NCBI GenBank assembly: GCA_029204225.1
Contig: CM055112.1
Span: forward strand, 44,339,634 to 44,403,633
Origin: Diphasiastrum complanatum
Lineage: Eukaryota > Streptophyta > Lycopodiopsida > Lycopodiales > Lycopodiaceae
DNA length: 64,000 nucleotides
Reading direction: 5' to 3'
This document shows positions 20,567 through 31,659 of this stretch, in pieces. The notes under the pieces were generated by a model. The model was not told where the DNA came from, searched no databases, and saw nothing but the letters and a program-made list of their open reading frames with translations. The number at the start of each line of letters is the position of its first letter. Position 1 is the stretch's first letter. The position numbers and the translations under genes were made by a program.

Positions 20567-21238
20567 TGTTAAAAATTCACAATTCTAGCTTGACTAGTTT
20601 TGGTCATATGACTTGTAAATAGTTAGATGGTCATGATGTGGCTTGTCACACGTGCCAAATAGCATAGGATTCCATTCATAAGGATGTTCTCAAGTAGACC
20701 TAAGTGTTAGAACCTTTGGAATGAGTCCAAATTATGCTTAGATACAAGGGAGAAAAAATAGGAGCTATTTTTGGTAATTTTTGCATTGTTGAGGGATCTC
20801 CAAGATTCCAACCCTAAATTGGTAGGGATGAAAGATCCACCAAAATTAGCATTAGGGATAGGTTTAGGGCTACTCATACCTGCCCAAAACCGTGATGGAT
20901 CATGTATATATAGGTGATGATATCTCACCAAAATCAATCAAGCAATTTCATGATTTTTCTCTCATAATGGTGCAATTGCTCTCTATGTTCATAATTGTTT
21001 GAGTACTTGTGATTACTAATGATTATAGGATTGAATGTAGGTCTGGTGTACAGTACTCAGACTGTGGGAGGCCGTACTTTCACACGTGTGAAGCCTTCTT
21101 CAAGGATTTGGGCCATTTAGTGAGGTTCAAGCATAGATTTTTGATGGTTCAACTTGTGCTAATCTTATGAAATCATAATCTATTGTTTCCCTCATCATTT
21201 CAAGTGTTTTAGGATCCTTATTTGCTGTAATTTTTACA
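20567..21238 (+). mobile_element. Solo LTR inside element C, with 5-bp target duplication
   Basis: A 672-bp unit starts TGTTAAAAATTC, ends TAATTTTTACA and is flanked by GTCAC on both sides (20562-20566 and 21239-21243). A TATA-like GTATATATAGG occurs near 20914-20924, and the palindrome TCACACGTGTGA lies at 21080-21091 after GTACTCAGAC (21053-21062). No internal region remains, consistent with LTR-LTR recombination. It interrupts the accessory ORF of element C, so it is younger than C. Confidence 0.85.
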
Positions 21239-21348
21239 GTCACAAAAGACAAGAAGTAATTCCAAACTAAAGACTTCATTCAAAAACATAATAGTCTTAC
21301 TTGATCTTTGAGATAAGCAAATCTCAATTAAGCAAGATACATCATTAA

Positions 21349-22584
21349 TCAAAGAAAAAGAACAATAGGTGAGTAAAACAAAATGAATACCACCTTTTTT
21401 ATCTTTTCTTTTCCATGAAATAAGATCAACAAGGACTCGGCCTTGTACAATGATGAAGATCTCCTTGGACATGCATGTTGAGGATACTCCTCCTCAAACC
21501 TTGACCTCATCACAACTTGATTACTTGCCATAGTAATGACTTGTGATGCACTATGAGACACTATGCTCTCGGCCACTTCCAAGATAGAAAATAGATCTTC
21601 GAAATCAAGAACTTCTCCATGCTCAAACACCTTCGAGATAGAGAGTGTAAAGGCTATGTAGGCTTCCTTGGTGGATAAGCATCCAACCATGATCCACAGA
21701 CTAGGATCACCATCCTTCTTTCTTTCCAAGAAACCACATACAAGGCAATAGTCTTCAAGAACACTGAGGTATACAACCTTAGGCTTATAATTGAACAAGA
21801 CTTCATAAAGTGCACTCCTTCCATTAGCTTCATAACTCCATAAAGTTTTGCATGATGGAACATACACATGCACCAAAAAACTTGAAGTGACAAGACACAT
21901 CCAAATGTAACTTGTGGATCCATCAATAGTACATGCAAAGCAAGAAACACCTTCCTTGCTTACTGATAAAGAAAGATGAACATCGGAATGTTCCAACTCC
22001 ATAGAATGTTCTGTCTTTTTAGAAGACATTAAATATGGATCCATAAGTGATTTTGCCATAAGATAAGCCACTCTTGGCTTGATCTCCTTGACTATAATAG
22101 GCATAGACCTGAAGTTGGAAACATACAACTTCCTATGCCATAGCTCCTCCTTGGAAACATAAGTCATCAATGCAGCATCACATAAACTTGAATTTTCATG
22201 CACATCTAGCTTGAAGATACCTTCATATTTAGATCCACTTGCAAGGATCTTATCTTCTTTTTTTATGAAACAACCATTGATATTGAAATCCAGTTCATAA
22301 CCATCATCTAACAACTCTCCTACACTAATCACACTCTTTGTGAGATTAGGCACATAGAGAACATTGGAAAGTGTAAAATTCATAGAAGTTGTAAGTTTTA
22401 AGGAACAACTTCCAACACCTTCAATTGCACATGTATCACCAACTGCTGTGTATATTGATTTCTTAGGATCTAGAACAGACTCAATAGAAACAAAAGAATC
22501 TTTGGAGCAACTCATATGAGTTGTTGCTCCACTATCAATATACCATGATACATCATTAAAAGGCAAAGAAGAAAAACTAGACAT
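21349..22584 (-). CDS. Element C protease and GAG-pre-integrase with collapsed integrase
   Basis: One uninterrupted frame of 411 codons. The protease region has WYIDSGATTHM (residues about 13-23), followed by VLYVPNLTKSVISVGEL and IKKEDKILASGSKYEGIFKL, and the GAG-pre-integrase segment ELWHRKLYVSN (about 147-157). After that an integrase would be expected. Instead only pieces remain: HSDVHLSL, FACTIDGSTSYIWM and a GRSALYEVLFNYKP-like end region, with the D,D-35-E core not recoverable. The last 60 residues are unfamiliar. A long open frame across a deleted catalytic domain is unusual; it suggests selection for the protease part or a recent origin. The start is set by the first Met; gag precedes it in another frame. 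Confidence 0.7.
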   Translation of the reverse strand: MSSFSSLPFNDVSWYIDSGATTHMSCSKDSFVSIESVLDPKKSIYTAVGDTCAIEGVGSCSLKLTTSMNFTLSNVLYVPNLTKSVISVGELLDDGYELDFNINGCFIKKEDKILASGSKYEGIFKLDVHENSSLCDAALMTYVSKEELWHRKLYVSNFRSMPIIVKEIKPRVAYLMAKSLMDPYLMSSKKTEHSMELEHSDVHLSLSVSKEGVSCFACTIDGSTSYIWMCLVTSSFLVHVYVPSCKTLWSYEANGRSALYEVLFNYKPKVVYLSVLEDYCLVCGFLERKKDGDPSLWIMVGCLSTKEAYIAFTLSISKVFEHGEVLDFEDLFSILEVAESIVSHSASQVITMASNQVVMRSRFEEEYPQHACPRRSSSLYKAESLLILFHGKEKIKKVVFILFYSPIVLFL

Positions 22585-22691
22585 CAGAAGAGATGCCTTT
22601 CCACAACTTGCATGTGAGTCTTCTATGATACAATTGGTTTGAACTTCTTGTGTCTTCTTCTTGAAGTTAGAAGGATGAGCTGACTCATCTT

Positions 22692-23072
22692 CTACTCCAC
22701 CATAGTCTTTGTTCTTTGTTTTTTCTTGGTGAAGGCACGAGAGTACTGGTTCTTACTCCTCTTTCTTGACTTGATCTCGGCTTCATGAAGATTCTTCAGA
22801 GTCTCCCAAGTCTCCTTTGTTGAGGTGCATGAACTAATCTCTCTCAACATCTCATCATAGATGTTCAATTTGATGATATGTAGAGCAATTCTTGCTCTCT
22901 TCTTGAATCTCTGAGCCTCATCAAAAGCTGCAGGTTCAACTTCAGTTCCAGTTACAATATCCATTACACCATAGAGAATCAACAAGGATTCTATTCTATC
23001 CTTCCAAACTGAATAGTTAAAGGTGTATAGTCTTTCACTAGCTTGAAAGAGACAATCTCCGATAGGTGCCAT
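22692..23072 (-). CDS. Element C gag (UBN2-type)
   Basis: 126 codons from the ATG at 23072. The N-terminus LFQASERLYTFNYSVWKDRI and the following segments (ARIALHIIKLNIYDEMLREI, then TKETWETLKNLHEAE) match copia gag proteins of the UBN2/DUF4219 type, which form the capsid-like particle. It is shorter than usual: the zinc-knuckle portion is not in this frame, and I see no CCHC box before the protease frame at 22584. The end, KKKQRTKTMVE, is basic. Confidence 0.8.
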   Translation of the reverse strand: MAPIGDCLFQASERLYTFNYSVWKDRIESLLILYGVMDIVTGTEVEPAAFDEAQRFKKRARIALHIIKLNIYDEMLREISSCTSTKETWETLKNLHEAEIKSRKRSKNQYSRAFTKKKQRTKTMVE

Positions 23073-23818
23073 GAATGTGAAGACTCTTGTAATTGGACTG
23101 CAATATGTTTGAGCTTGTTCCTATCTGACTTAGAATTGTTACTCGCTTTCACTATAGGTATTTTTATAAAAGTACTACCTTCCTATGTGAAACACATGCA
23201 ACTGTATTTGAGACAGATCTCAAATATTCCACAAGACAAGCTAACTAGATCAGATACACAAAGTGGATTGAGACACTTTGGTTAGTTTGAATCCTAATTG
23301 GCACGTTTGAAATGCAACGAAAGAAAACACTATTGACACTTAGAAGGCTCAAAGGTGTTCGATTACTTCAAACTCAGTCTTGATCTTTAGTTTCTTGTGT
23401 AGGATGCTCAAAACCATGAATTCTTAACAAAGTAAAATTGATTAAAATCAAAATGTTGTCACTCGGATTTTGGACCTATCCTAATCCTCTTTAAGAGCTT
23501 ATAACTCTTGCTAGACACTTCAGATTGATTTGGTTTCAATTTCTATAGTACAAATCATAAGCTTTCCATCAAGCTATAACACTGCTATCTTTGGATCTAT
23601 CAGCAAGGAAAACAAAGGGACTGAAAATCTCTGATTTTCACATGTGCGGAATTCCAGAATTCTGTACTACCTTAATTCAGGTCTGAAAATTTAGTTCAAG
23701 TCCGATTTGATCCAATTACACTTCAGAGAATGTTAGAAAAGGTGAAAAACTGCTTTTTTGCTTGTTTATCTCTCAGTTTGTTGTACTATCAGGGAAATTA
23801 GCATGCCAAGCTTAATGA

Positions 23819-23831
23819 GGCTCTGATACCA
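23819..23831 (-). promoter_or_regulatory. Primer-binding site, tRNA-iMet type, element C
   Basis: The minus strand reads TGGTATCAGAGCC, a perfect match to the common plant iMet site, directly adjoining the right LTR. Confidence 0.92.
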
Positions 23832-24701
23832 TGTAGAAAATTCCAGAATTCACACGTGTGGGGAATGTCCACAAGAGTGACTGATCTTGATTAAGCTTTG
23901 TGATTGGCACAGTACCCTGATTCTAGATTGTTCAACAAGATCTAGTTCAGAAGATATGGCTAATTCACAATCTAGCATGCTAATCACTAGACTATGATAG
24001 CAATGAATCAAAGAATGATTAAAAGTACAAGATTACAATGCATAAGCATTAGTCTCAACATGAGTTAGAGAGAGAGAGAGCTAGAGAGATAACAAGAAAA
24101 AACAGTTTAGATCCAACCAAGCATGAATTAGCTACAAAACTTTGGTTCTTCATTACTTTGTGAATGAGAATGATATGTACATATATAGGAGAGCCAGAAT
24201 TCGTGGTACTCCTTGAATTCAATGCACATCCTACACCTATTCAAGTGCAAACAACTATTAACTTGACACCTAACTGCTAGCATGCATAGGTTGCACCTAA
24301 CTTCTACCTACTTTCTCCAAATGGCAATTTCTCAACTAGCCATGTACAAATCTACATGCATGTGTCCATTAGAGTGATTGCATGCTTTGCATGTCACTAT
24401 GGAAACTTAGGACATTATGCATTTATTGTGGCTCAAGTTTCTACAAGGCCATAATTGACCAATTTCATGTGAATCTCTATATGCATGTCAAACTAGACAT
24501 TGTCAACATTATTGCATATCATACTAGACCAACTAGACTTCATGCATGTCACTGGAATTTGATCTACCTAACCCAAACTCAACCTATTCTACAAGAATAT
24601 GTGCTCAATTCACATACCTTGGATATGTACAAAATATTTACATGGGTAGGATCCCCCAAAAATTAACAATAGATGATAGATATGTTTTACAATTCTTAAC
24701 A
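23832..24701 (-). repeat. 5' LTR of element C
   Basis: Near-identical to 19057-19915. The palindrome is TCACACGTGTGG here (23850-23861). Followed on the right by nine bases (CTCCGCCTT) that resemble the tract beside the other LTR, before the target sequence resumes. Confidence 0.9.
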
Positions 24702-25511
24702 CTCCGCCTTAGTGTCTTGACTTCTTCTATTGTCTTCTTGCAGCAATATAGTGATAACTCTAGTAAGAGTTAAATTTGAGTGTGTCGATATGATCATCAC
24801 CTAGTTCTCATATGTAGAGGGCAAGCTGCACAGATACCTTGTGATCTCAGTCGACTTCCAGAGTATCAAATGTGTTTTCATCAACTAGACTACTTCAGAT
24901 CAAGTCTACAAGTTATTCGATCCCATCGAGTCAAAGATATTCACTAGTCGGGATGTCATCTTCATCAAAGATCAGTTGCAAGACCTCAAAGGAAAAGGCA
25001 GTCCCCATGTAGCCGACCTGTCAGATTCCCCTGACACATTGAACTTTCCAGTTCCGCAGTCGACTATTTCCATTGAAGGTCCAAGCTCTTCTACTCTTGA
25101 TGAACAACATCAGAAGATGATGATGTTGCAGTTCAACAACTACAGTATAATGGAAATGATCAACTTCCTCTATTACCCAGAAGATCTTCAAGAACTAGTA
25201 GACCACCTAACCAGTATATCGATGAGTCTGTAGCCTACCTTGTTCAGGAACCGACGTATGTCCAAGAGGCAAGCAATCTCCGATCACTGAAAAGAAACTA
25301 TGGATAAAGAGTATTCATCTTCATCAAGAACCAGACAGAGACAATTGTCGAATTACCTGCCAGTAGAAATGTAGTTGATTGTAAATGGATTTTCAAAGTC
25401 AAGTATAACGCAAATGGAAGCATCAACGCCAGAGGATTTTCTTAGGTATACAACATCAATTACACTGAAACTTTCAGTCCAGTAGTATTCGACTTTTGCT
25501 ATCATTCGTCA

Positions 25512-26132
25512 TTGCAGCAGATTTGGAAATACATCAAATGGATGTATAGACAACATATCTCAATGGAGTTATCGAAGAAGACATTTACATGGTGCAACCA
25601 CGACTACACACCTAGCTCTTTAGATTCAAATGTTTACTTCAAAGTAGTGCAACAATATTTTATCATTATCACTTTATACGTGGATGATACATTGCTGTTC
25701 ATCAACAGTACTGATCTGATAAAAGAGGCCAAGACAATGCTATCTTCCGAATTCGACATGACCGATCTGGGTGAAGCTCATTTTTGCCTTGGTATACGAA
25801 TCCACAGAGGCAAAAAACAAAATTTGATCTACATTACACAACAGAGGTACATCTACAACATTTTAGTCAGATATAATTTGATCAATTGCAAGTTAGCTCT
25901 CTCACTAATGGAACCAGGACTCAAATTGTCAAAGGACCAATGTCCCCAAACAATTCATGAGAAGCAGCAGATGCGTGAGTATCCTTACCATTCTATTATA
26001 GGATCTCTGATGTACGTCATGATCTATACTAGGCCAGACATAGCTTTTCCAATCAGCTCTCTCAATCAGTTTATGACTAATCCTGGTATAACACATTGGA
26101 AGGCTCTTATTAGAGTCATGAGATATCTTTGA
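25512..26132 (+). pseudogene. Copia RT core, element B
   Basis: 206 open codons covering the second half of a copia reverse transcriptase (RVT_2): TFTWCNHDYTPSSLDSNVYF, the catalytic LYVDDTLL, LIKEAKTMLSSEFDMTDLG, LIYITQQRYIYNIL and YTRPDIAFPISSLNQF. RT copies element RNA into DNA. The N-terminal fingers are partly deleted (break at about 25510), and a TGA at 26131 separates it from RNase H, so it cannot be functional. It is otherwise the best RT of this family in the window, since copy A lacks the YVDD block. Confidence 0.85.
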
Positions 26133-26662
26133 GCTACTATGGACTTTTGCATTTGTTATGCAGCAGTCGGCAATGACAAACTCAATTTCCTCAGTGGTTA
26201 CACAAATGCAGGTTGGGCAGTAGATGTAGACATTCGTAAATCTACTTTCACATTTACATTCTTCCTCAACAATGGTCCAATTTCCTAGAACAATCACAAG
26301 CAATCTTCGATAGTACTATCTTCCATTGAATCAGAGTATATCGCAGCCTCTCAAGCTACAAAGGAAGCAATTTGGTTGAGGAACTTACTCTCAGATATCG
26401 ATCTAAATCAATATGCTCCGATGACATTATTTTGTGATAATCAAAGTGCCATCACTTTATCAGCCAACCCTAGATTTCATTCTAGGAGTAAGCACATTGA
26501 ACTAAAGTATCATTTCATCAGAAGCAAAGTTCTGAATGAAGAGGTCAGATTGTAATACTGTGGAACACAAGATGTGACAGCAGATATCAAAGCATTGTTT
26601 GGAAGCACACAAGATTTTGTGTAGAACTAAGTTTGAAGCTCAAGGCATTCAAGGATTCAGAT

Positions 26663-26672
26663 TAAGGGGGAG
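26663..26672 (+). promoter_or_regulatory. Polypurine tract, element B
   Basis: TAAGGGGGAG directly precedes TGTTGGATTAATC, the start of the LTR. Copy A carries the same tract in inverse orientation at 42416-42427. Confidence 0.8.
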
Positions 26673-27540
26673 TGTTGGATTAATCTCCTTCTTACTAATC
26701 GACTACTCGGTTTTAATCTTCGTCCATTATTTATCCAGTTCTGTGGATTTTCTCGTGTTTTTTATACAGTTTGCAGAATTACAAAAGTTTTTCCACAGGC
26801 TGTAGAAATACATGGAGTTGATAACAATGTTGCATTTTTTGCCTGTCAAAAACCTCGTGTAAAAATGCAATGTCGCCTTTTTCGCATTTTTCACCTGACA
26901 GGAATCATGAGTAAAAATGCAGAGTCACATTTTTTGCATTTTTTTAAGTGCCTCAAATGTTAATAAAATGACTCTGGCAAAGCGTGGGGCAACCCTAAAT
27001 GCATTTTTAAGACTGTCAGATTGTCTGCAAAATCTCGACAGTGTTGTCTGTGGCTGTTTTGGTTCATTTCTGCAGAAGTGACAGTCTAGTTCATTTATGT
27101 AGACAGACGATTTATGGCCAATTTCCATCGCTTATCAACAATCAATGACAAGGAACCGGATGGATGCTAGCGGAGATCAACCAACTGGCAATCACAATTG
27201 ATGACCTAATTGCTTAGGGTATATAGCTGTTCGTATTCGTACATTTAAAAATTACAAAAATGATCAAAGAGATCAAGTTCAGCAAATATTGTAGTTAGCT
27301 CTCTATCAAGCTTTCAAGCTTGAACTCTCTTCAGCATTCTAGCTCAGTCTTTTAGACATTTATTTTAGAGTTGGTATTGCGCTATTGCTTATCAGCATAG
27401 CTGCTTATTACCAGACTTATTTTCAATTACTCAGAGACAACTTAGAGTGCGCGGTTTCTATCCGCTATTGTTTTGCGCTCATTAGCATCTGATTTTGTTT
27501 TTCTAAATCAATACCATCTTCTTACCGTAAATACTCCTGT
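26673..27540 (+). repeat. 3' LTR of element B (end approximate)
   Basis: Begins TGTTGGATTAATC after the polypurine tract and shares blocks with the LTRs of copy A (inverse orientation): the fragment GACAGGAATC near 26898, CCATCCGGTTCC-type sequence and GCTCATTAGCATC-type sequence near 27478. Similarity to A fades after about 27510. No second LTR of B is seen on its other side. Confidence 0.65.
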
Positions 27541-27544
27541 GCAT

Positions 27545-29095
27545 TCGACATGCATAGGTAGGAAGTGATTCGGAGGTATAACCTGGAGGTTGATCCATGT
27601 AGACTCGTCCAATTCACCATGTAGGAATGTTGTCCTTGTCTATGCTAGCCAAATTTTTGACATAAAAAATCGGGCTAATATAGGGACCAATTTTGCTATG
27701 ATATGTAAATCAGCATGTAAAAGCCGCACAATTTCAATGTAAAAATGGCTGGAAATTGTCAATAGTTAGGGTCCCAGCCCTCCCATAATGTGGCTAGAGG
27801 AAATTATGGCCTTAGAATTGGCCTTTAAAATTTTTGACGGCCTTTAAAAAATTGGCCTATAAGTATAGTTTCGGCTATTATGCCAAACTCTTGCAATGTA
27901 CTGTGACATTTAATACTAATATAAAAACCGAAGTACTCTGTTTTCATGTTGTTGCTCAGTGGGAAGTGGGGGCTCAGTCACCAAAATTGTGGAATTACAA
28001 GTTGAAAATCAAATGGCTAAGGTAAATGTGGTCTACAAAGTGCAATATTAAAAGGGACCAATGTCAAAGAAAAGGGAAAAAGAGAGCATGACCAAATGGG
28101 CAATGGACCAAAAGCTAGAGAAATTAGCCATGGGGGCTCCTAATAGCCACATGGAGAAAATCAAATGGATCATAAATGCCAAAGGGGGGTCAAAATCAAA
28201 GTTGGGGCTTCATTAAGAGAAAAAAATCACATGGCACTAGTTATGAGGCAAACTCTATTAGCCACATGCCAAAAAGGCCAAATCAAGTTTAATGCAAAAG
28301 CAAGGTTGAAGGCCCTTAATGGTAGATTTTTGTGATTCAAGCATTTAAAGACCCCATATGCCAAAAAAGTAATAGGCATGAGGGATTCTTTTCTAGGCAC
28401 ATGCTAAAATGTTAAATCAACATTCAATGCCTTAGAAGTGACTGCTGCAGGGCTGAGAAAAGTGAAGAGAAGAGCAAAATGGCAAAATGAAGAAGAGAGG
28501 TAGGCTCCAAACTTATAAAATTAGCAGACATTCTGCTGAAACATGTCTTCATTTTTGTTATGAGATTCAGGTTTTGTTGAGGTTTACACTCTCTTGCATT
28601 CATTGTAAACTGCATGCTCTTAGGCTGAATTTTACTACACCAGAATGTGTTCTCTAGTGGGTTTAGTGACTGCATCTATCCAATCTATTGTCAATAGTTA
28701 TGGTGATGAGATTTCTTGTTAGGATCAAGGGTGGCACCTTTGGATACTACCTTGAATATAGTATCAGATTGTTGTGATGGAGTTCTCCCTATATTCTCAA
28801 AAGTATGCTCAAGGCTGGATTGTAGAATTATGCTAGTTTTCTTTGAAATGGATCTTTAAAGGAGCTACTGCTGGTTATTTTTCTCTCCAACTGTTGTACT
28901 GAGTTTTCTCTCCCTAGAAACCCACTCATTATCTTACCTCTTGCTCAGAAAAACAGATTATTAGTCTTCTCTGGTGTTACCAAATGTTACTTCTGCTGAA
29001 CCCATATATAGAGGTCTATTTAGAAGCCCATGACATGAGCATTGTATCATTCAGATATTGTAAGAACCACCAAGTGAAGATCTACAGGATTCCAC
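27545..29095. other. Stretch without a recognisable gene
   Basis: Non-coding, probably LTR or leader sequence of a gypsy element lying to the right. Short open frames (27834-28025, 28984-29271) have no recognisable motif. The part after about 29090 matches an LTR fragment described next. Confidence 0.5.
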
Positions 29096-29099
29096 TCAG

Positions 29100-29460
29100 A
29101 TGCAAACCAAAAGGACACCTATGGAGCATGAATCACCCAACCAATATGGAGAGGCTAGTCAATACCCTAACCAATCCACCCCCAAGCCACAGTGAAGAAC
29201 ACAAGAGAGGAGAGGAAGAACTGGCTCAAGAATCACAATTCACAATACGAGGATGGACGAGTTTCCACTAGACTTATTCTTCTCAAGAGAAAAAGAATAT
29301 TCTCTTTAGGATCCCCATGCAATTTAAATTGAACTATTGATCTCCTATTCTTGCATTAAAGCAGTCTTCACCATGCATATGCTCCTATGTCCAATTATAG
29401 GTTGTCCATACCTATGTCCAATTATAGGCAAGCTTGTGAAATCTACCACGATTAGACACC
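29100..29460 (-). repeat. Fragment of a chromovirus LTR
   Basis: Matches 52360-52660 in the same orientation: CCAAAAGGACACCT, GGCTAGTCAATACCCTAACCA, GAGTTTCCACTAG, AGGATCCCCATG and GTCCAATTAT. At 52.3-52.8 kb the same sequence adjoins a chromodomain, so both belong to a chromovirus LTR read on the minus strand. Confidence 0.7.
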
Positions 29461-30205
29461 TGCAGAGAAGTTGATGTTGTTCCCTATGTCACTAGTAGTT
29501 GTGGCTCAAGATTGGTTTTTCAAATTGTGTGAGGAAGAAAAATCCACCTGGGAAGCAGTTAAAGCAGCTCTCATCAACCAAGGAAGTTCCTAGAAGACCC
29601 GTTTCTCCTACTCAACAAAGTCAAGATGGAAAAAAGAGAAAGGGTCAGGGACTATATTGAGCAGGTCAAACATCTACGATCCGAGTGCAGTGTAGCCTAA
29701 CTCCCAATCATGCGGTGATCATGCGGTTCCTTGTAGGGTTACCACGTAGCATCAAGAGAGAACTGAAACGACGGGAGCAATACACTACTCTGCAAGAAGC
29801 TATGGAGGATGCCATCAGGAAAGAGGATGAGGGATCAGACAACGAATATCCAACCACCCATACTCCTACTTCCTCGATAGCATCATCATCATCAAATGCT
29901 TCCACTCAATCCATAGAACTTCTGTTGGAACATATGACAAAATTACACAAACAGCAGATGGAGCAACTTACGACATAGTTTGATCAGAAACTGAGAGCCT
30001 TACAAGGAGCTGTAGCAACAATGCCCAATCTACCGGAACAAAACCAACTATAGTATCCCTGTCGCAAAAATGTAAGGTCTTCAGTATGCACACAAAACCA
30101 TACAATGAACGAGTGTCCAGTCCTAAAGCAAAATATGAGATTGACCCATAGATTTTGCCATTTGTGCAACGCAACATCGCACGATATGGCCTTTTGCCCA
30201 AGAAT
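29461..30205 (+). pseudogene. Ty3/gypsy gag fragment with zinc knuckle
   Basis: Plus strand with several stops. VVVAQDWFFKLCEEEKSTWE (about 29495-29555) and RVRDYIEQVKHLRSECS (about 29640-29695) match the retrotransposon gag fold of Ty3 elements. An open block (29685-29978) includes RFLVGLPRSIKRELKRRE and a Ser-rich linker. A CX2CX4HX4C knuckle, CHLCNATSHDMAFC, lies at about 30157-30198. Gag forms the particle and binds RNA. It may be the gag of the Tat-type pol at 36.7-39.7 kb, separated from it by the chromovirus, but this is only inferred from order and strand. Confidence 0.65.
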
Positions 30206-30213
30206 TGTGCTAG

Positions 30214-31650
30214 GAAATCAATTTTGGTGTCTTTTTTGGAGTTTTAGCATGTATAGCTCAAAACTAGTGAATAATCTAAAATTTTTAGCAAGTTAATTAA
30301 CTTTGAAGTAGTTGAAATTCGGTCTGCATGTTGGATCTTCCCATGTATTTGGATTCTAGGCTCTTTTGTGGCCAAATTTGGCTTATTTTCCATGATTTTG
30401 GCACAAAATGGAGGGTAGAATTCAAATCCAGCAAGATTAGATCAATTGATTGGTTGTAACTCTGTATTTTGGATTGCATGTGGATTTGGAAAACGTTCTT
30501 GCCATTAATTTCCAATTGGGCATGGTGAAAAAACCTAGAAAGGCCTAAAATTCATGATTTTTGCTTGTTTTTTCATGGAATTGGATGGTAGGAGGTTGTT
30601 GAACATCAATTGAAGCTGAGAATAGATGAAACATAGTCTTTTGAAGCTATCCTAGAAGATAGACCAAGAATTCCAGCAATTGAATTTGTAGGAAGTAAAA
30701 AATTGACCAATTTTGGTGAATTTTGGGGGATGGATTTATCTAAATCCATAAGGGGATCATTCTGGATTTCCAACATGATTTGTATTCCTTTTTACCTTCC
30801 CAGCAAGCTATCAGACCTGCAAATTGATGGGTAGAGGCTTATGTTTCAATTCCATCAAGTTTGTAGCAATTTTGACTTCTAGAAATGAAGAATTCATGGT
30901 TCTCAGCCCATACTGCTTCAATAAGATCTGTATGAAGGCTTCATGGAACTCTTAGAGACCATTTAAGACTGTTTGGATCATCACTTTTAGGCTTGGTTGA
31001 GTGTTTGCATGTTTTTGGACATATTGGTCTTGAAAAAGTGTGACCTCCTACAACTTAATTGGCTATTCTGAACTCGCACGTGTGAATCCTAGGTGGCAGG
31101 CTGACGTGGCAAGTGTCTTTTTCACTAGATCTCCATCGTCTGAAGTTTTGCAATTTTGTGAGCAAAATTGGTAAAATTTCCAATTGTTCTGATTGCATGC
31201 ATGTAAATCTCCTATTTTGAGGTACTGTGCTTGCATGGAATGTTTGCATGTGGATTCTCAGAGTGATGCTGACATGCATGAGTAGTTTAGATCTGTTTTG
31301 AGTGGTTGACTGTTAGATACAAAACTGGATTTTGTCTTGCATGCATGAGAGACATTAATAGAATAAAATTAAGAATCGAACAGTGAATCAAATTTTCTAT
31401 TTTGATTGCTTGATAACTAACAGTAGTTTTTTTTATGAATTATGAGAAAACGTAAAATTTGAAAAAAAATTAAAATAAAAGTGCGAAAACTTAAAATTTT
31501 TAGTTTTTTTTAGTTTCTTGTAATATCTATGAAATTGACTAAAAATAGTGATTTGACCATGCTAAAGTCAATTTCAGTCAGCCTGTGGTCAACTGTACTT
31601 CACTATGAGTTAATTTGATATTAACTAAATTTAGTAATTTTCAGGATAGA
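30214..31650. other. Stretch without a recognisable gene
   Basis: Between the gag fragment and the chromovirus. It contains the palindrome-like TCGCACGTGTGA at 31074-31085 and a AGGTGGCAGGCTGACGTGGC stretch just after it, suggesting LTR-type regulatory DNA. I could not match it to the chromovirus 3' LTR at 36084, so the chromovirus 5' LTR is not identified. Confidence 0.45.
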
Positions 31651-31659
31651 TATATCGAG

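Larger units (their letters stand above)
19057..24701 (-). mobile_element. LTR element C, copia-like gag-protease element without RT
   Basis: Bounded by near-identical direct LTRs (19057-19915 and 23832-24701), with the primer-binding site beside the right LTR, so it reads right to left. Internal order: gag (23072-22692), protease and GAG-pre-integrase with a shortened integrase (22584-21349), an accessory ORF (about 21430-20154, interrupted by a solo LTR) and a purine-rich tract before the left LTR. No RT or RNase H motif is present. It sits inside the gag region of copia element B. The left flank ends GTAGAC and the right flank resumes at AGTGTC after nine extra bases, so the target duplication is not clean. 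Confidence 0.88.
24711..26672 (+). mobile_element. Copia element B, right part: inverted join, RT and RNase H
   Basis: 24711-24826 is minus-strand gag continuing from 19056. At about 24827 the orientation flips: from there the plus strand carries the end of integrase and its linker (FINYTTSDQVYKLFDP, then IFTSRDVIFIKD), RT start (NVVDCKWIFKVKYNANGSI), the RT catalytic block LYVDDTLLFIN (about 25675-25710), SEFDMTDLGEAHFCLGI and the SRSKHIELKYHF region of RNase H (about 26488-26523). Stops and a deletion between RT start and TFTWCNHDYTPSS disrupt it. The order shows an inversion within one element. It ends in a polypurine tract (26663-26672) and an LTR. Confidence 0.85.

Noticed and set aside
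25929-26303. Minus-strand 124-codon frame, and its near twin at 42795-43169 on the plus strand
   Set aside because: Both are antisense shadows of the copia RT/RNase H coding strand in elements B and A; similarity reflects the real gene on the other strand.
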